DNA of 33,580 bases from Brumimicrobium sp051745635. Its GTDB lineage: Bacteria; Bacteroidota; Bacteroidia; Flavobacteriales_D; Crocinitomicaceae. A model generated the notes under the pieces. That model had not been told where the DNA came from. It did no database searches and saw only the letters and a program-made list of their open reading frames with translations. Positions 14,173 to 23,225 of this stretch are shown here, piece by piece. Numbering within the stretch: position 1 is the first letter of the stretch; each line of letters starts with the position of its first letter. The translations under genes were made by a program, and so were the position numbers. The stretch is from positions 1-33,580 of the forward strand of contig JBNJEH010000032.1 of assembly GCA_051745635.1 (NCBI GenBank). Direction: 5' to 3'.

Positions 14173-14439
14173 ATGAAACGTTTATTTTTAGTTACACTGA
14201 TTGCGACACTTTTGATGTTGGTCTTTACGCCTGAGGTTCTCGGGCAGTGCTCGCAATGCAAATTGCTGGCCGAACAGAACGGTGAAGGTATCGATGCTGA
14301 AATACTGGGAGGAAATGAAGGGAACAATATTAATACTGCAATCCTCTATATTATGGCGGTACCTTATATCATTCTCTCCATTCTCTTCAGAAAACAAATC
14401 AAGCGTTTTTTTCAGCGTACCTTTTCTAAACAGTCTTAA
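14173..14439 (+). CDS. Small membrane-anchored exported protein with a CxxC motif
   Basis: 88 residues. A signal peptide or signal anchor (KRLFLVTLIATLLMLVFTPEVLG) is followed at once by QCSQCKLLAEQ, then an acidic, glycine-rich and asparagine-rich loop (GGNEGNNINTAI), a second hydrophobic segment (ILYIMAVPYIILSILF) and a basic tail. The Cys-x-x-Cys right after the cleavage point could form a disulfide or bind a metal or haem, but there is no histidine as in CxxCH. I recall similar small proteins in other Flavobacteriales but know no function. It is convergent with the PIN-PhoH gene, 27 bases away. Confidence 0.6.
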   Translation: MKRLFLVTLIATLLMLVFTPEVLGQCSQCKLLAEQNGEGIDAEILGGNEGNNINTAILYIMAVPYIILSILFRKQIKRFFQRTFSKQS

Positions 14440-14466
14440 CCGATTACCCCATTTTTTAGAATCGTC

Positions 14467-15792
14467 TTAAAGCAGTTCGTTTGCAATGTTCGCCAGCTCG
14501 GAGCGCTCACCTTTCTCTAATTTCACGTGAGCAAACAAATTTTGCCCTTTGACGCGGTCAATTAAATAGGCCAGCCCATTCGAGTTTTCGTCCAGGTACG
14601 GCGTATCAATTTGATGAACATCTCCGGTAAAGATAATTTTCGTGTTTTCTCCAGCTCGCGTAATAATCGTTTTAACCTCGTGAGGTGTGAGGTTTTGTGC
14701 CTCGTCGACGATAAACATGACATTGGATAAACTCCTTCCCCGAATAAAGGCGAGCGGTGTTATCATGATTTTACCATCTTCCTGCATGGCCGAAATTTCC
14801 TTGTACTTTTTCTCGTGTTCGCTGAACTGATTTTTAATAAACTTCAAATTGTCCCATAACGGCTCCATATAGGGTGAAATTTTCTCATTGGTATCTCCCG
14901 GCAGAAATCCAATATCTCGGTTAGAAAGTGGAACCAACGGTCGCGCAAGTATAATCTGATGGTATTTTTTGTGTTGTTCCAGAGCTGCCGCCAATGCGAG
15001 CAGGGTTTTTCCCGTTCCGGCGATGCCCTGCAGCACTACGAGCTTAATATCATTATTCATCAGTGCATTCACGGCAAATGCCTGTTCTGCATTTTTGGGC
15101 TTAATTCCCGTCGTGTATTTTTTCTCTACGCGTTCAATTTCATCGAGAAGTGGATTATAATAAGCCAGCGATGAAGATCGGCCGTTCTTGAGTACATAAT
15201 AACCGTTCGGTGACTTCAAATCACCTAAAACACCTTCTTCTCCGACTCGCCCTTTATTAAATAATTGCCGAATCACGTCAGAATCGACGTTTTCTACAAC
15301 GCGCAAACTCGATGTATCCAGGGTGGTCTGGTCGACCTTCCCAGTTTCGTAGTCCTCAGCCACGATGCCCAGCGCTTTCGCCTTAATTCTCAAATTTATG
15401 TCTTTGGTGACTAATATGACAGGGGTGTTTTTATTTTTCTCCTGGAGGTATAATGCCGCATTGATGATTTTATGGTCATTTTTATCCTGAGCGTAAACAT
15501 CTTCTGCATTCATTCCCTCGGGAATACCCGATAAAACGACGTGAAATTTGCCTTTGCTTTTGCCCAGCGGTATCCAGTCTTTGAGCGCATTTCCCCCGGA
15601 GAGCTTATCAATGAATCGAATGACAGCCCGCGCCGTAAAATTTTTGGTGTCATTGCCCACTTTGAAGTTATCCAACTCTTCAAGTACAGTGATGGGAATC
15701 GCCACATCATTTTTCTCAAAATTCGTAATACTCTGGTGATCGTGTAATAAAACGGAAGTGTCCAATACGAATATCTTCTTTTTTTTCGCCAT
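14467..15792 (-). CDS. PIN-PhoH (PhoH2-type) RNA-active ATPase
   Basis: 441 residues joining two domains. Residues 1-150 form a PIN domain with the acidic cluster expected of an RNase (FVLDTSVLLHD with Asp11, VLEELD, and VTKDINLR with Asp131). Residues 230-441 form a PhoH ATPase with Walker A GIAGTGKT (256-263), LARPLVPL and Walker B VMFIVDEAQN. PhoH2 proteins elsewhere unwind and cleave RNA in an ATP-dependent manner, so a role in RNA turnover is likely; this is inference from family. I chose the start at MAKKKKIFVLDTS rather than the 12-residue longer frame, because PIN domains begin with this strand. Confidence 0.9.
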   Translation of the reverse strand: MAKKKKIFVLDTSVLLHDHQSITNFEKNDVAIPITVLEELDNFKVGNDTKNFTARAVIRFIDKLSGGNALKDWIPLGKSKGKFHVVLSGIPEGMNAEDVYAQDKNDHKIINAALYLQEKNKNTPVILVTKDINLRIKAKALGIVAEDYETGKVDQTTLDTSSLRVVENVDSDVIRQLFNKGRVGEEGVLGDLKSPNGYYVLKNGRSSSLAYYNPLLDEIERVEKKYTTGIKPKNAEQAFAVNALMNNDIKLVVLQGIAGTGKTLLALAAALEQHKKYHQIILARPLVPLSNRDIGFLPGDTNEKISPYMEPLWDNLKFIKNQFSEHEKKYKEISAMQEDGKIMITPLAFIRGRSLSNVMFIVDEAQNLTPHEVKTIITRAGENTKIIFTGDVHQIDTPYLDENSNGLAYLIDRVKGQNLFAHVKLEKGERSELANIANELL

Positions 15793-15974
15793 ACTTTTTA
15801 TGTTTGGGATTAATGTAGCAATATTCAAAACACAAAAGCAGCGCTCGAAACACAGTTATTAACAACTGAATTGTAGAAAGATAGAATTAACATGAAGGAA
15901 ATATAGTAGTAACAGCGATTTTACACGCACATTTCCAGGCAGCTGTCACAGCGGTTTTTAGTCCAAAAAAGTGA

Positions 15975-16337
15975 TTATTGCGAAACCGATTTTTTCTTCC
16001 ATTCGAGCAATTTGGATTTAATGCTTTCCAGTTGCGAAATAACAGCCTGGTGCTTAGCGGTGGTAGATTCAGCACCTTTATTTTTAGATCGCAATGCCTT
16101 CTTTGCCCCTTCTAAGGTATGTCCATCTTCCTTGACGAGAATATAAATTCGCTGCAATTCGAGAATATTTTTAGGTGAGAAGAGGCGATTCCCTTTTTTA
16201 TTCTTTTTGGGCTGAACAGACGGGAATTCTTTCTCCCAGAAGCGAATGAGCGAAGTATTGACATCAAACATATCTGCTACTTCACCAATGGAGTAATAAA
16301 GTTTATTTAAATCCGAAGCTTTAATCATTCCTTTCAT
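15975..16337 (-). CDS. MerR-family transcriptional regulator
   Basis: 120 residues. The N-terminal winged helix is clear: YYSIGEVADMFDVNTSLIRF, then WEKEFPSVQPKKNKKGNRLF with the MerR wing, and a second helix pair up to residue 85. The last 35 residues form a charged coiled coil suited to dimerisation. It has no cysteines at all, so it is unlikely to sense metals as classical MerR or CueR do; it belongs to the short Bacteroidetes group often found next to the M23 peptidase and alaS, as here. Ligand and targets are unknown. An alternative start at the second Met (16328) is equally plausible. It is 75 bases downstream of the M23 gene on the same strand and may be co-transcribed. Confidence 0.85.
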   Translation of the reverse strand: MKGMIKASDLNKLYYSIGEVADMFDVNTSLIRFWEKEFPSVQPKKNKKGNRLFSPKNILELQRIYILVKEDGHTLEGAKKALRSKNKGAESTTAKHQAVISQLESIKSKLLEWKKKSVSQ

Positions 16338-16412
16338 CCTTCCCGAAGATACTCAAAAATCTGAAACTGACGACCATTACAATGATAAAATCAGTTATTC
16401 ATCCATTGAAAA

Positions 16413-17384
16413 TCAATCCATCGATTTCAACGCGTTTTTAGACATCTCGACAATTTTCTCGTATTGTTCGGGCGTCAAATCCGAGTGGAAGAAATTGATT
16501 GGGTTCACTTTATGACCGTCTTTCTCCACTTCGTAATGCAGGTGTGGCCCTGTTGATTTCCCGGAATTCCCTACGAGTCCGATAAGATCCCCCCGTTTTA
16601 CTGTATCGCCCTGATCGATCAGAAAAGAACTCAAATGTGCATAGCGCGTTTTATAACCAAAACCGTGATTAATTACAATTTCTCGTCCGTAACCCCAGCT
16701 GTTCATCTCCACTTTTTCGACGATTCCATCACCTGTAGAGTACACGTCAGTACCCGTATCGGCCGTGAAATCCAGTCCCCAGTGCATTCTGCGGGTTCCG
16801 TAAACGGGATCAATCCGCCATCCGTAACCAGAAACCATGCGCTTCAGTTCTTTGTTGTTAACAGGCTGAATCGCAGGCAGCGAAGCCAATCTTCGTTCTC
16901 TCGTTTTGGCTAACTCCACCAATTCCTTAAAAGACAAGCTTTGTGCGTGCAATTTGCGTTCGACCTCATCGAGCTTTTGTGTCGTCGATTTTAGTAAATC
17001 TCCGTTTTTCACTGAGGAATAATGCTCGTACCGATCACTTCCCCCGACACCCATCAAACGCAACTCTTCGGGAAATTCGTTCGCTCCCAAAGCGGTGCGA
17101 TACAAATCTTCATCGCGCTTTTTGATGACCTCAGTCACCTGATTAATTAAAGCCAGGCGCTCCTCCACTTTGCTGAATTCAGTTTTAAGGTTCTGCACTT
17201 CCCGCTGAAGCGCTTTTTCCTTAGGGGATTCAATCCGGTAAGCAAAGAAAAATCCAAACAAAAGACTCAAGACCACTGTCGGAGCAACGAAGATAATTGT
17301 CCGCAGCAGGCGCTCGCCCGTTGAACGCTCTAACTTTTCATAAGAAAGCGTTTTTGGATTATATCTAAATTTTGATTTTGTCAT
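16413..17384 (-). CDS. Membrane-anchored M23 (LytM-type) peptidoglycan endopeptidase
   Basis: 323 residues. A cytosolic tail of about 25 residues precedes a single membrane anchor (about 27-49, IIFVAPTVVLSLLFGFFFAY). A periplasmic coiled coil follows (55-165), then the lysostaphin/LytM domain at about 183-300. Zn ligands are all present: His201 and Asp205 in RRMHWGLDFT and His283 in GPHLHYEV; His250 (YAHLS) and His281 complete the site. It should cleave peptide cross-links in peptidoglycan, or, like EnvC/NlpD-type proteins, act in division; intact ligands favour catalysis. It is divergent from alaS, sharing a 104-base intergenic promoter region. Confidence 0.92.
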   Translation of the reverse strand: MTKSKFRYNPKTLSYEKLERSTGERLLRTIIFVAPTVVLSLLFGFFFAYRIESPKEKALQREVQNLKTEFSKVEERLALINQVTEVIKKRDEDLYRTALGANEFPEELRLMGVGGSDRYEHYSSVKNGDLLKSTTQKLDEVERKLHAQSLSFKELVELAKTRERRLASLPAIQPVNNKELKRMVSGYGWRIDPVYGTRRMHWGLDFTADTGTDVYSTGDGIVEKVEMNSWGYGREIVINHGFGYKTRYAHLSSFLIDQGDTVKRGDLIGLVGNSGKSTGPHLHYEVEKDGHKVNPINFFHSDLTPEQYEKIVEMSKNALKSMD

Positions 17385-17404
17385 TATTTACTACTAAAAC
17401 AACG

Positions 17405-17431
17405 CAAAATTAGGCAAATAATCTAACTTTG
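17405..17431. promoter_or_regulatory. Divergent -7 elements for the M23 gene and alaS
   Basis: TAATTTTG on the minus strand (17405-17412) faces the M23 gene, and TAACTTTG on the plus strand (17424-17431) faces alaS. The two elements are 11 bases apart, so polymerase binding in one direction would block the other. Neither has a clear TTTG -33 box. Confidence 0.5.
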
Positions 17432-17488
17432 CATGAGCATTAACAATGCTTAACAGTAAAAAAGCACAATCGCATTAATGAAATTTTT

Positions 17489-20110
17489 ATGAAACTGGAA
17501 GAAATTCGAAGTACGTATTTTAAGTTTTTTCAGGAAAAACAACACAAATTGATTCCCTCGGCACCCATGGTTGTCAAGGATGATCCGACGCTGATGTTTA
17601 CCAACGCGGGGATGAATCCCTTCAAAGAATACTTTTTGGGTCATAAAATTGCAAAAGATGTGCGCGTGGTCGATGCTCAGAAATGTTTGCGCGTTTCAGG
17701 AAAGCACAATGACCTCGAAGAAGTGGGCGTAGACACCTACCACCACACCATGTTTGAAATGCTCGGAAACTGGTCGTTTGGCGATTACTTTAAAAAAGAA
17801 GCCATTGACTGGGCCTGGGAACTATTAACAGATGTGTATAAAATTGACCCTGACAGTTTATACGTGACCATATTTGAAGGAGATGACGCCGATGGTGTCC
17901 CGCGCGACGACGAATCCTCCGAACTCTGGAAAAAACACATCGCGGAAGAGCGCATCCTGACCGCAGATAAGACCGACAACTTCTGGGAAATGGGCGAAAT
18001 GGGACCGTGTGGCCCTTGCTCGGAAATTCACGTAGACATCAGAAGTGCTGAAGATAAAAAGAAAGTGGACGGAAAAACACTCGTAAATCAGGATCATCCG
18101 CAGGTGATTGAAGTGTGGAACCTGGTTTTTATTCAATTCAACCGAAAAGCTGATGGGTCGCTGGAGAAACTACCGGCCACGCACGTAGATACGGGCATGG
18201 GACTGGAACGTCTCGCTATGGTGCTTCAGGGAAAATCTTCCAATTACGATACGGATTTATTCCAATCGCTGATTCAGTTTGTGGCAAAACAAGCCGATGT
18301 CCAATACGGAAAGGAAGAACACGTCGACATCGCTTTGCGCGTCATAACCGACCACGTTCGCGCCATTGCTTTTTCCATCGCAGACGGTCAACTTCCCTCC
18401 AATAACGGAGCGGGTTATGTCATTCGCAGAATTTTGAGAAGAGCCGTGCGCTACGGTTATCAGACACTCAACTTTGAACGTCCTTTCCTGGCGCCATTGA
18501 GTCAGGAGCTCGTCCGGCTCATGGGAGACGCCTATCCGGAATTGCAGGCACAACGTCAACTGATTGAACAGGTCGTGCGCGAAGAAGAGTTAAGCTTTTT
18601 TAAAACCCTCGAGCAAGGAATTAAACGCCTTGAAAATGTTATCGCGCAACAAAAGAAAAGTCATCTGCCCACCATACCGGGCGATAAAGTTTTTGAATTG
18701 TACGACACCTACGGATTTCCATTTGATCTCACCGCTTTGATGGCGCGCGAAGCCAATATGGAAGTAGACGAAGCTGGTTTCAATAAAGCACTGCAGGAAC
18801 AGAAAAATCGTTCACGGGCGGCTACGACCATCGAAACGGATGACTGGACAGTACTCGAAAAAGATGATCGGGAGGAGTTTATAGGTTATGACCAGCTGGA
18901 AGCCGATGTAAAAATTACGCGCTATCGCAAGGTCACTCAAAAGAAAAAAACGCTGTATCAACTCGTTTTTAACCTTACTCCCTTTTATCCGGAAGGTGGT
19001 GGTCAGGTTGGAGATCGCGGTGTGATCCAAAATGAGCGCGAAAAAATAAAGGTGATCGATACCCGAAAAGAAAACAACCTCATCGTTCACCTGGTAAAAG
19101 AATTGCCGGAACAGCCACGCGCCGAATTTACAGCAAAGGTAGATGACAATCACCGACAACTCGCGGCGGCAAACCACAGTGCAACACACTTGCTTCACCA
19201 GGCTTTGAGGACTATTTTGGGCAATCATGTCGAGCAAAAAGGTTCGCTCGTTCACCCAGATTATTTGCGATTCGACTTTTCACATTTCAGCAAACTAACA
19301 GATGAGGAGTTAAAAGCCGTTGAGGATTTCGTCAACGATCGCGTTCGCGAGAATATTCTTCTTGAAGAACATCGGAATCTTCCGTTTCAGGAAGCAGAAT
19401 CCATGGGTGCGCTTGCACTTTTTGGGGAAAAATACGGCGACACCGTTCGTGTTATCGCATTTGGCGACTCCAAAGAGTTGTGTGGTGGAACACACGTCGC
19501 ATCGACGGGAGCAGTAGGGCATTTTAAAATACAGTCTGAAGCCTCTGTTGCTTCTGGCGTGAGACGTATAGAAGCCGTTTCAAACATTACCGCTGAACAC
19601 TACATCAACCAGGAATTGGAAACCCTCGACGCCATTCGAATGGCGCTTAAAAATCCCAAAAACATCCTGAAATCAGTGGAAGACCTTCGGCAGGAAAATG
19701 CCGCACTTAAAAAAGAGATTGAATCGCTGAAAAATGAGCAGATCAAGGTTATCAAAGGCGAATTGAAAGACAACATTGAAGGGCGCAAAGGAGCTCATTT
19801 TCTGGCAGAAATTGTTGCCCTGGATGGCAAATCTATCAAAGACATTCTGTTTCAGCTCAAGGGAGAAACGAACGATCTATTTGCCGTTATTGGAGGTAAA
19901 AAGGACGGAAAAGTAACGTTAAGTGTTATGATTTCTGAAGACTTGGTCAAAACGCGGGATCTACACGCCGGAAACCTCGTCAAAAATGCGGCCAGCCATA
20001 TTCAGGGCGGAGGCGGAGGACAACCCTTCTTCGCTACGGCCGGCGGGAAAAATGCCGCTGGACTGGAGCAGGCACTGAAAGCCATTGAAACGGAATTTGA
20101 AAATGCCTGA
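17489..20110 (+). CDS. alaS: Alanyl-tRNA synthetase
   Basis: 873 residues, close to the 876 of E. coli AlaRS. Order of domains: class II catalytic core from the start (LEEIRSTYFKFFQEKQHKL, FTNAGMNPFKEYF and the RVSGKHNDLEEVG motif), tRNA-recognition helices, then the editing domain with Zn-type ligands in HSATH (His563, His567) and CGGTH (Cys665, His669), a coiled coil (about 715-755) and a DHHA1-type C-terminal domain ending with GGGGGQPFFATAGGKN. All editing-site residues are intact, so mischarged Ser- or Gly-tRNA(Ala) should be hydrolysed. The ATG at 17489 matches the conserved N-terminus; an ATG 11 bases upstream is out of frame. Convergent with the AsmA-like gene. Confidence 0.97.
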   Translation: MKLEEIRSTYFKFFQEKQHKLIPSAPMVVKDDPTLMFTNAGMNPFKEYFLGHKIAKDVRVVDAQKCLRVSGKHNDLEEVGVDTYHHTMFEMLGNWSFGDYFKKEAIDWAWELLTDVYKIDPDSLYVTIFEGDDADGVPRDDESSELWKKHIAEERILTADKTDNFWEMGEMGPCGPCSEIHVDIRSAEDKKKVDGKTLVNQDHPQVIEVWNLVFIQFNRKADGSLEKLPATHVDTGMGLERLAMVLQGKSSNYDTDLFQSLIQFVAKQADVQYGKEEHVDIALRVITDHVRAIAFSIADGQLPSNNGAGYVIRRILRRAVRYGYQTLNFERPFLAPLSQELVRLMGDAYPELQAQRQLIEQVVREEELSFFKTLEQGIKRLENVIAQQKKSHLPTIPGDKVFELYDTYGFPFDLTALMAREANMEVDEAGFNKALQEQKNRSRAATTIETDDWTVLEKDDREEFIGYDQLEADVKITRYRKVTQKKKTLYQLVFNLTPFYPEGGGQVGDRGVIQNEREKIKVIDTRKENNLIVHLVKELPEQPRAEFTAKVDDNHRQLAAANHSATHLLHQALRTILGNHVEQKGSLVHPDYLRFDFSHFSKLTDEELKAVEDFVNDRVRENILLEEHRNLPFQEAESMGALALFGEKYGDTVRVIAFGDSKELCGGTHVASTGAVGHFKIQSEASVASGVRRIEAVSNITAEHYINQELETLDAIRMALKNPKNILKSVEDLRQENAALKKEIESLKNEQIKVIKGELKDNIEGRKGAHFLAEIVALDGKSIKDILFQLKGETNDLFAVIGGKKDGKVTLSVMISEDLVKTRDLHAGNLVKNAASHIQGGGGGQPFFATAGGKNAAGLEQALKAIETEFENA

Positions 20111-20311
20111 AAATAAAATGGTCATCACGAATTGTTGACCGCTGTTGACGGAACTGATGCACGGGGCGGGTTAACAACCATGAAAGCCCCCGCGTTTTTG
20201 CTGTATTTGAAATAAGGTGATACCGGTGCCCATTAAGGGATCTGCTTTTTTTACGTGCCGAACAGGCCATTTTAAGTGGAAGCATGCATTCGGAGCACTT
20301 CTGCCAAGAAG

Positions 20312-22972
20312 TTAATCTTCATCCAGCTCGAAAGTCTCCTGGTTTTTTTCTTCCTCGTTTTGTCGTTTCCACTTGTCAATCTGCTTTTGCAGGGCATTTT
20401 TCTTTTTGGTCTTTTCCTCTTCATCAAAAGCATTGGCCATACTGTCCTGGTCAAACTCCATGATCAACTTTTCCTCACGACGCTTATCATCTTGAAGCTC
20501 TTCTATCGTCGTATCGTTTTTATTGATGCCAAAACCCTTTTTCAACGCGCCCTTTAAATCTTCTTTCGCTTCCTCGCGACGTTCTTTTTTGGCTGCTTTT
20601 TTGGCTGCTTTATTCCAACTGAAGGCAGGGTCTTCAATAGGTCCTTTCATCTTCATGTAAATCCGCATTCCCGTTTCATCGTCCACAACATCTCCAAATT
20701 CTGATGCTCGCTGTCCCTTCAGTTCGCGAAAACGAAAATCAAAACTGTAGTCGACAACATTTTCAAAGGTATGCGTACCGCTAAGTCCTACGTTCAGCGC
20801 GTTCGATGCAATGTTCATGCGAGGTATGTGCAGCACTCCATTGCGCAGTTCGAGGGTGTTTTCCAGCGTTTTAAACTCCAGATTCAGCAGTTTTTTCTCC
20901 AGTGAGCGAATGTCCGACTCAGAAAGCAGCAACTTTGCCGAAGATTGTTTTAAACTATTCGTAATTGTTTTCATAGCGGCAACATCGCGCAGTGCTCCAT
21001 TGACAATTTTAATGGATGCATCAGCCCGAAAATCTTCTTTCTTTTCCTCGCCTTCGTACAGATCAAAACTCCCTTGAAACGTGAGGTCAATCGCCGCATC
21101 TCCTTCGATATTTTCAGCTTTCACCACCTCCTGATCAAAATTATTCCATTCCTCAAAAAGCGGTGCAAAGCTCACTTTTTCACTCGACAAATTGGTGCGG
21201 ATCGATAACAGCATTGGCTCGTCTTCATGAATTCTCAGATCACCTTTGATAGTTGCTCCTGCCGAATTTCCTTTCAGATAAGGAAAATGAAGCGCTCCCT
21301 TTTGAAAGCGCATTTTGGTTTGGATGGCCTCGTAGACGTGACCGCCATAAACAACTTCATCGAGATCGAGCTGCAAAGCGCCAGCAATTGACCTGGGCAA
21401 CAACCATTGTTTTTGTCCGCGCGTCGTTTCTGCTGTGGACAAGTCTTCCAACGCCAGGTATTCGCTCGCAATATCGGCATCCACCTGTAGTGTACCTTCG
21501 TCTCTGAAATAATCGACGATGCGATTAAATTTTCCATTGATTAATACGTCAGAGGCACCAACTTTTAATTCCAGCTGGGTGAAACCGGCCCATTGGTTGC
21601 GCACGGTAATCTCGCCTTTGGGAATTTCAAAAATCCGCTGATCGTCCAGAAGTTGAGCACGCACATTGCGCGTTTTCAACGTACTTTCCAGGGCATAAAT
21701 ATCCATTTCCGCCAGTTTCACTCCAGGATTGTTGAGTCGCACGTCAAAGCGACCATCAACTTCTACATTTCCTGAAAGCGTTTGAAAATTGAAAGGACCA
21801 AACAGTCGATGGACGGCCGCCAAATCAACTGTACCATCCGCCAGACCCCGAATCCGGGGTCGTGAAAAATCGGTGATGCGGGCGTTTCCATGAAAATTGT
21901 GCTGCATGGATTTAAAGCGCACTTCGCGAAGCGTTATCGCCTCCTCCTGCGCATTGACTCCATTCGTATAACTTCCGTTTAACTGAATATTCTCGAGTTG
22001 AAAGCCCTGATCGGAGAGCGCTCCGTCATGAACGGCAAATTCAGCGTCGATTGCAGGAGAAGTCGTGGCTGACAGCGGACCTTCTATCGACAACATAAAA
22101 TCAACTGTGCCGCGACCATTCATGGCATTCACCATTTCCAACTGAGAGAGCGTGAGGTTATTGGCCACTTTTTCGAGTTCCAGGCTTTTGCCCTGAACCG
22201 AAAAGTCGAGACGATCGGCAGTTACGCTTCCCGACAAGTTGAAAGGAATTTTGTTGACAGCAATAGCGGCCGACTCAATGGTGAACACGTCGTTGATTTG
22301 ATCCATATTGATCTCGACGGCGCAAGTTGCACTTTTATCCTGAACCAACACCATCGCCTGGTTCTTCAGTGAAACAATAGTAAAGTCCGCATCCGCCTGC
22401 ATTTTAAAAGCCGAAGCATTAAACGATCCGCTCAATCCGAGCTGTTGAATTCGGGTGGCATAATCTTGTTGCGTAGCGTCATTGCGGTAGTTAAAACGCG
22501 TATTGGCCACATTGATTTTTTCCAGCTCGAGCGAAAAATCGGACGAAGCTTCTTCCTCGCGCTGTTTCAAAAAATCGTAATTGACGCGACCGTCTTCGAG
22601 GATATGCATGTTAAAGACACCATCTTCTACATCAATTTGATGCAAATTGTATTCAGAAGCCAGAAAATCCATCGGGTCAAACCGCAACGTTACCCTGCGA
22701 CTGTAAAGTGCCGTGTCTTTGGTCTGAAAATCCTCAAACTTACTATGGATCATGACATCCTCCAGCTGAATAGCCATATCGGGGAAGCTACTCCATACTG
22801 CGACGTCAATATAACCTACGTGAACGGTCTTATTCAAGTAGTGATTGGCTTCTTCGACGACATACGATTTTATATCATCTTTAAACACCAGTACCAAAGC
22901 ACTGATGAGCAGCATCAAAGCCACCATAATGCCCAACAGCCATTTGATGATATGAAATATTCTCCGCCACAT
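20312..22972 (-). CDS. AsmA-like family protein (large membrane-anchored envelope protein)
   Basis: 886 residues from the ATG at 22972. A TTG frame begins at 22984, but it falls inside a TAAATTTG promoter element. One membrane anchor lies near residues 7-30 (IIKWLLGIMVALMLLISALVLVF), followed by a long beta-rich periplasmic region typical of AsmA/TamB-like bridging proteins: VGYIDVAVWSSFPDMAIQLE near the start, repeated amphipathic strands, and an AsmA-like C-terminal portion (RNGVLHIPRMNIASNALNVG and DYSFDFRFRELKG). The last 90 residues are highly charged and probably disordered (KKAAKKERREEAKED to FELDED). Such proteins are thought to move or organise phospholipids between membranes; specificity here is unknown. 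Confidence 0.8.
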   Translation of the reverse strand: MWRRIFHIIKWLLGIMVALMLLISALVLVFKDDIKSYVVEEANHYLNKTVHVGYIDVAVWSSFPDMAIQLEDVMIHSKFEDFQTKDTALYSRRVTLRFDPMDFLASEYNLHQIDVEDGVFNMHILEDGRVNYDFLKQREEEASSDFSLELEKINVANTRFNYRNDATQQDYATRIQQLGLSGSFNASAFKMQADADFTIVSLKNQAMVLVQDKSATCAVEINMDQINDVFTIESAAIAVNKIPFNLSGSVTADRLDFSVQGKSLELEKVANNLTLSQLEMVNAMNGRGTVDFMLSIEGPLSATTSPAIDAEFAVHDGALSDQGFQLENIQLNGSYTNGVNAQEEAITLREVRFKSMQHNFHGNARITDFSRPRIRGLADGTVDLAAVHRLFGPFNFQTLSGNVEVDGRFDVRLNNPGVKLAEMDIYALESTLKTRNVRAQLLDDQRIFEIPKGEITVRNQWAGFTQLELKVGASDVLINGKFNRIVDYFRDEGTLQVDADIASEYLALEDLSTAETTRGQKQWLLPRSIAGALQLDLDEVVYGGHVYEAIQTKMRFQKGALHFPYLKGNSAGATIKGDLRIHEDEPMLLSIRTNLSSEKVSFAPLFEEWNNFDQEVVKAENIEGDAAIDLTFQGSFDLYEGEEKKEDFRADASIKIVNGALRDVAAMKTITNSLKQSSAKLLLSESDIRSLEKKLLNLEFKTLENTLELRNGVLHIPRMNIASNALNVGLSGTHTFENVVDYSFDFRFRELKGQRASEFGDVVDDETGMRIYMKMKGPIEDPAFSWNKAAKKAAKKERREEAKEDLKGALKKGFGINKNDTTIEELQDDKRREEKLIMEFDQDSMANAFDEEEKTKKKNALQKQIDKWKRQNEEEKNQETFELDED

Positions 22973-22981
22973 GTTCCATTG

Positions 22982-22989
22982 CAAATTTA
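22982..22989 (-). promoter_or_regulatory. -7 element of the AsmA-like gene promoter
   Basis: TAAATTTG on the minus strand ends 9 bases before the ATG at 22972, which argues for that start over the TTG at 22984 lying within the element. No strong -33 box. Confidence 0.5.
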
Positions 22990-23184
22990 AGGAGCAATCC
23001 AGTCGTTTTCTGATGCCGCCTCCTTAATTATTAACGTTCAAAGTTGTAAAAGATACAACCGTCCGCCATTTTGTTTTGAGCATATCGCTATTTTCAACTC
23101 AGTTGGGTCGAGTCATTATCACTCAAGTGCGGCAATCCTCCTGCCCTGTCACAGGACTTTATTCCCTAAACTGAATTTATAGCC

Positions 23185-23214
23185 TTGATATGTCTTGAAT
23201 TAGCAATATATTTG
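23185..23214 (+). promoter_or_regulatory. Bacteroidetes-type promoter of the PfkB kinase operon
   Basis: TTG (23185-23187), a 19-base spacer and TATATTTG (23207-23214), followed 11 bases later by the ATG. It probably drives the three-gene operon to 26534. Confidence 0.65.
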
Positions 23215-23225
23215 CATAAAAACAG

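Noticed and set aside
14034..14234. 66-codon plus-strand frame between the kinase gene and the small membrane protein
   Set aside because: It overlaps both neighbours out of frame and the translation resembles no family. The 129-base gap itself shows nothing I can name.
20034..20285. 83-codon minus-strand frame across the end of alaS
   Set aside because: It overlaps the conserved DHHA1 end of AlaRS, and its Arg/Ser-rich composition suggests a shadow. The 201-base gap 20111-20311 contains only a weak GC-rich hairpin near 20161-20195 before TTTTT, too imperfect to call a terminator.
22990..23184. RNA gene or riboswitch upstream of the PfkB operon
   Set aside because: I looked for a stable fold or known motif in this gap and found only short scattered dyads; only the promoter at 23185 is supported.
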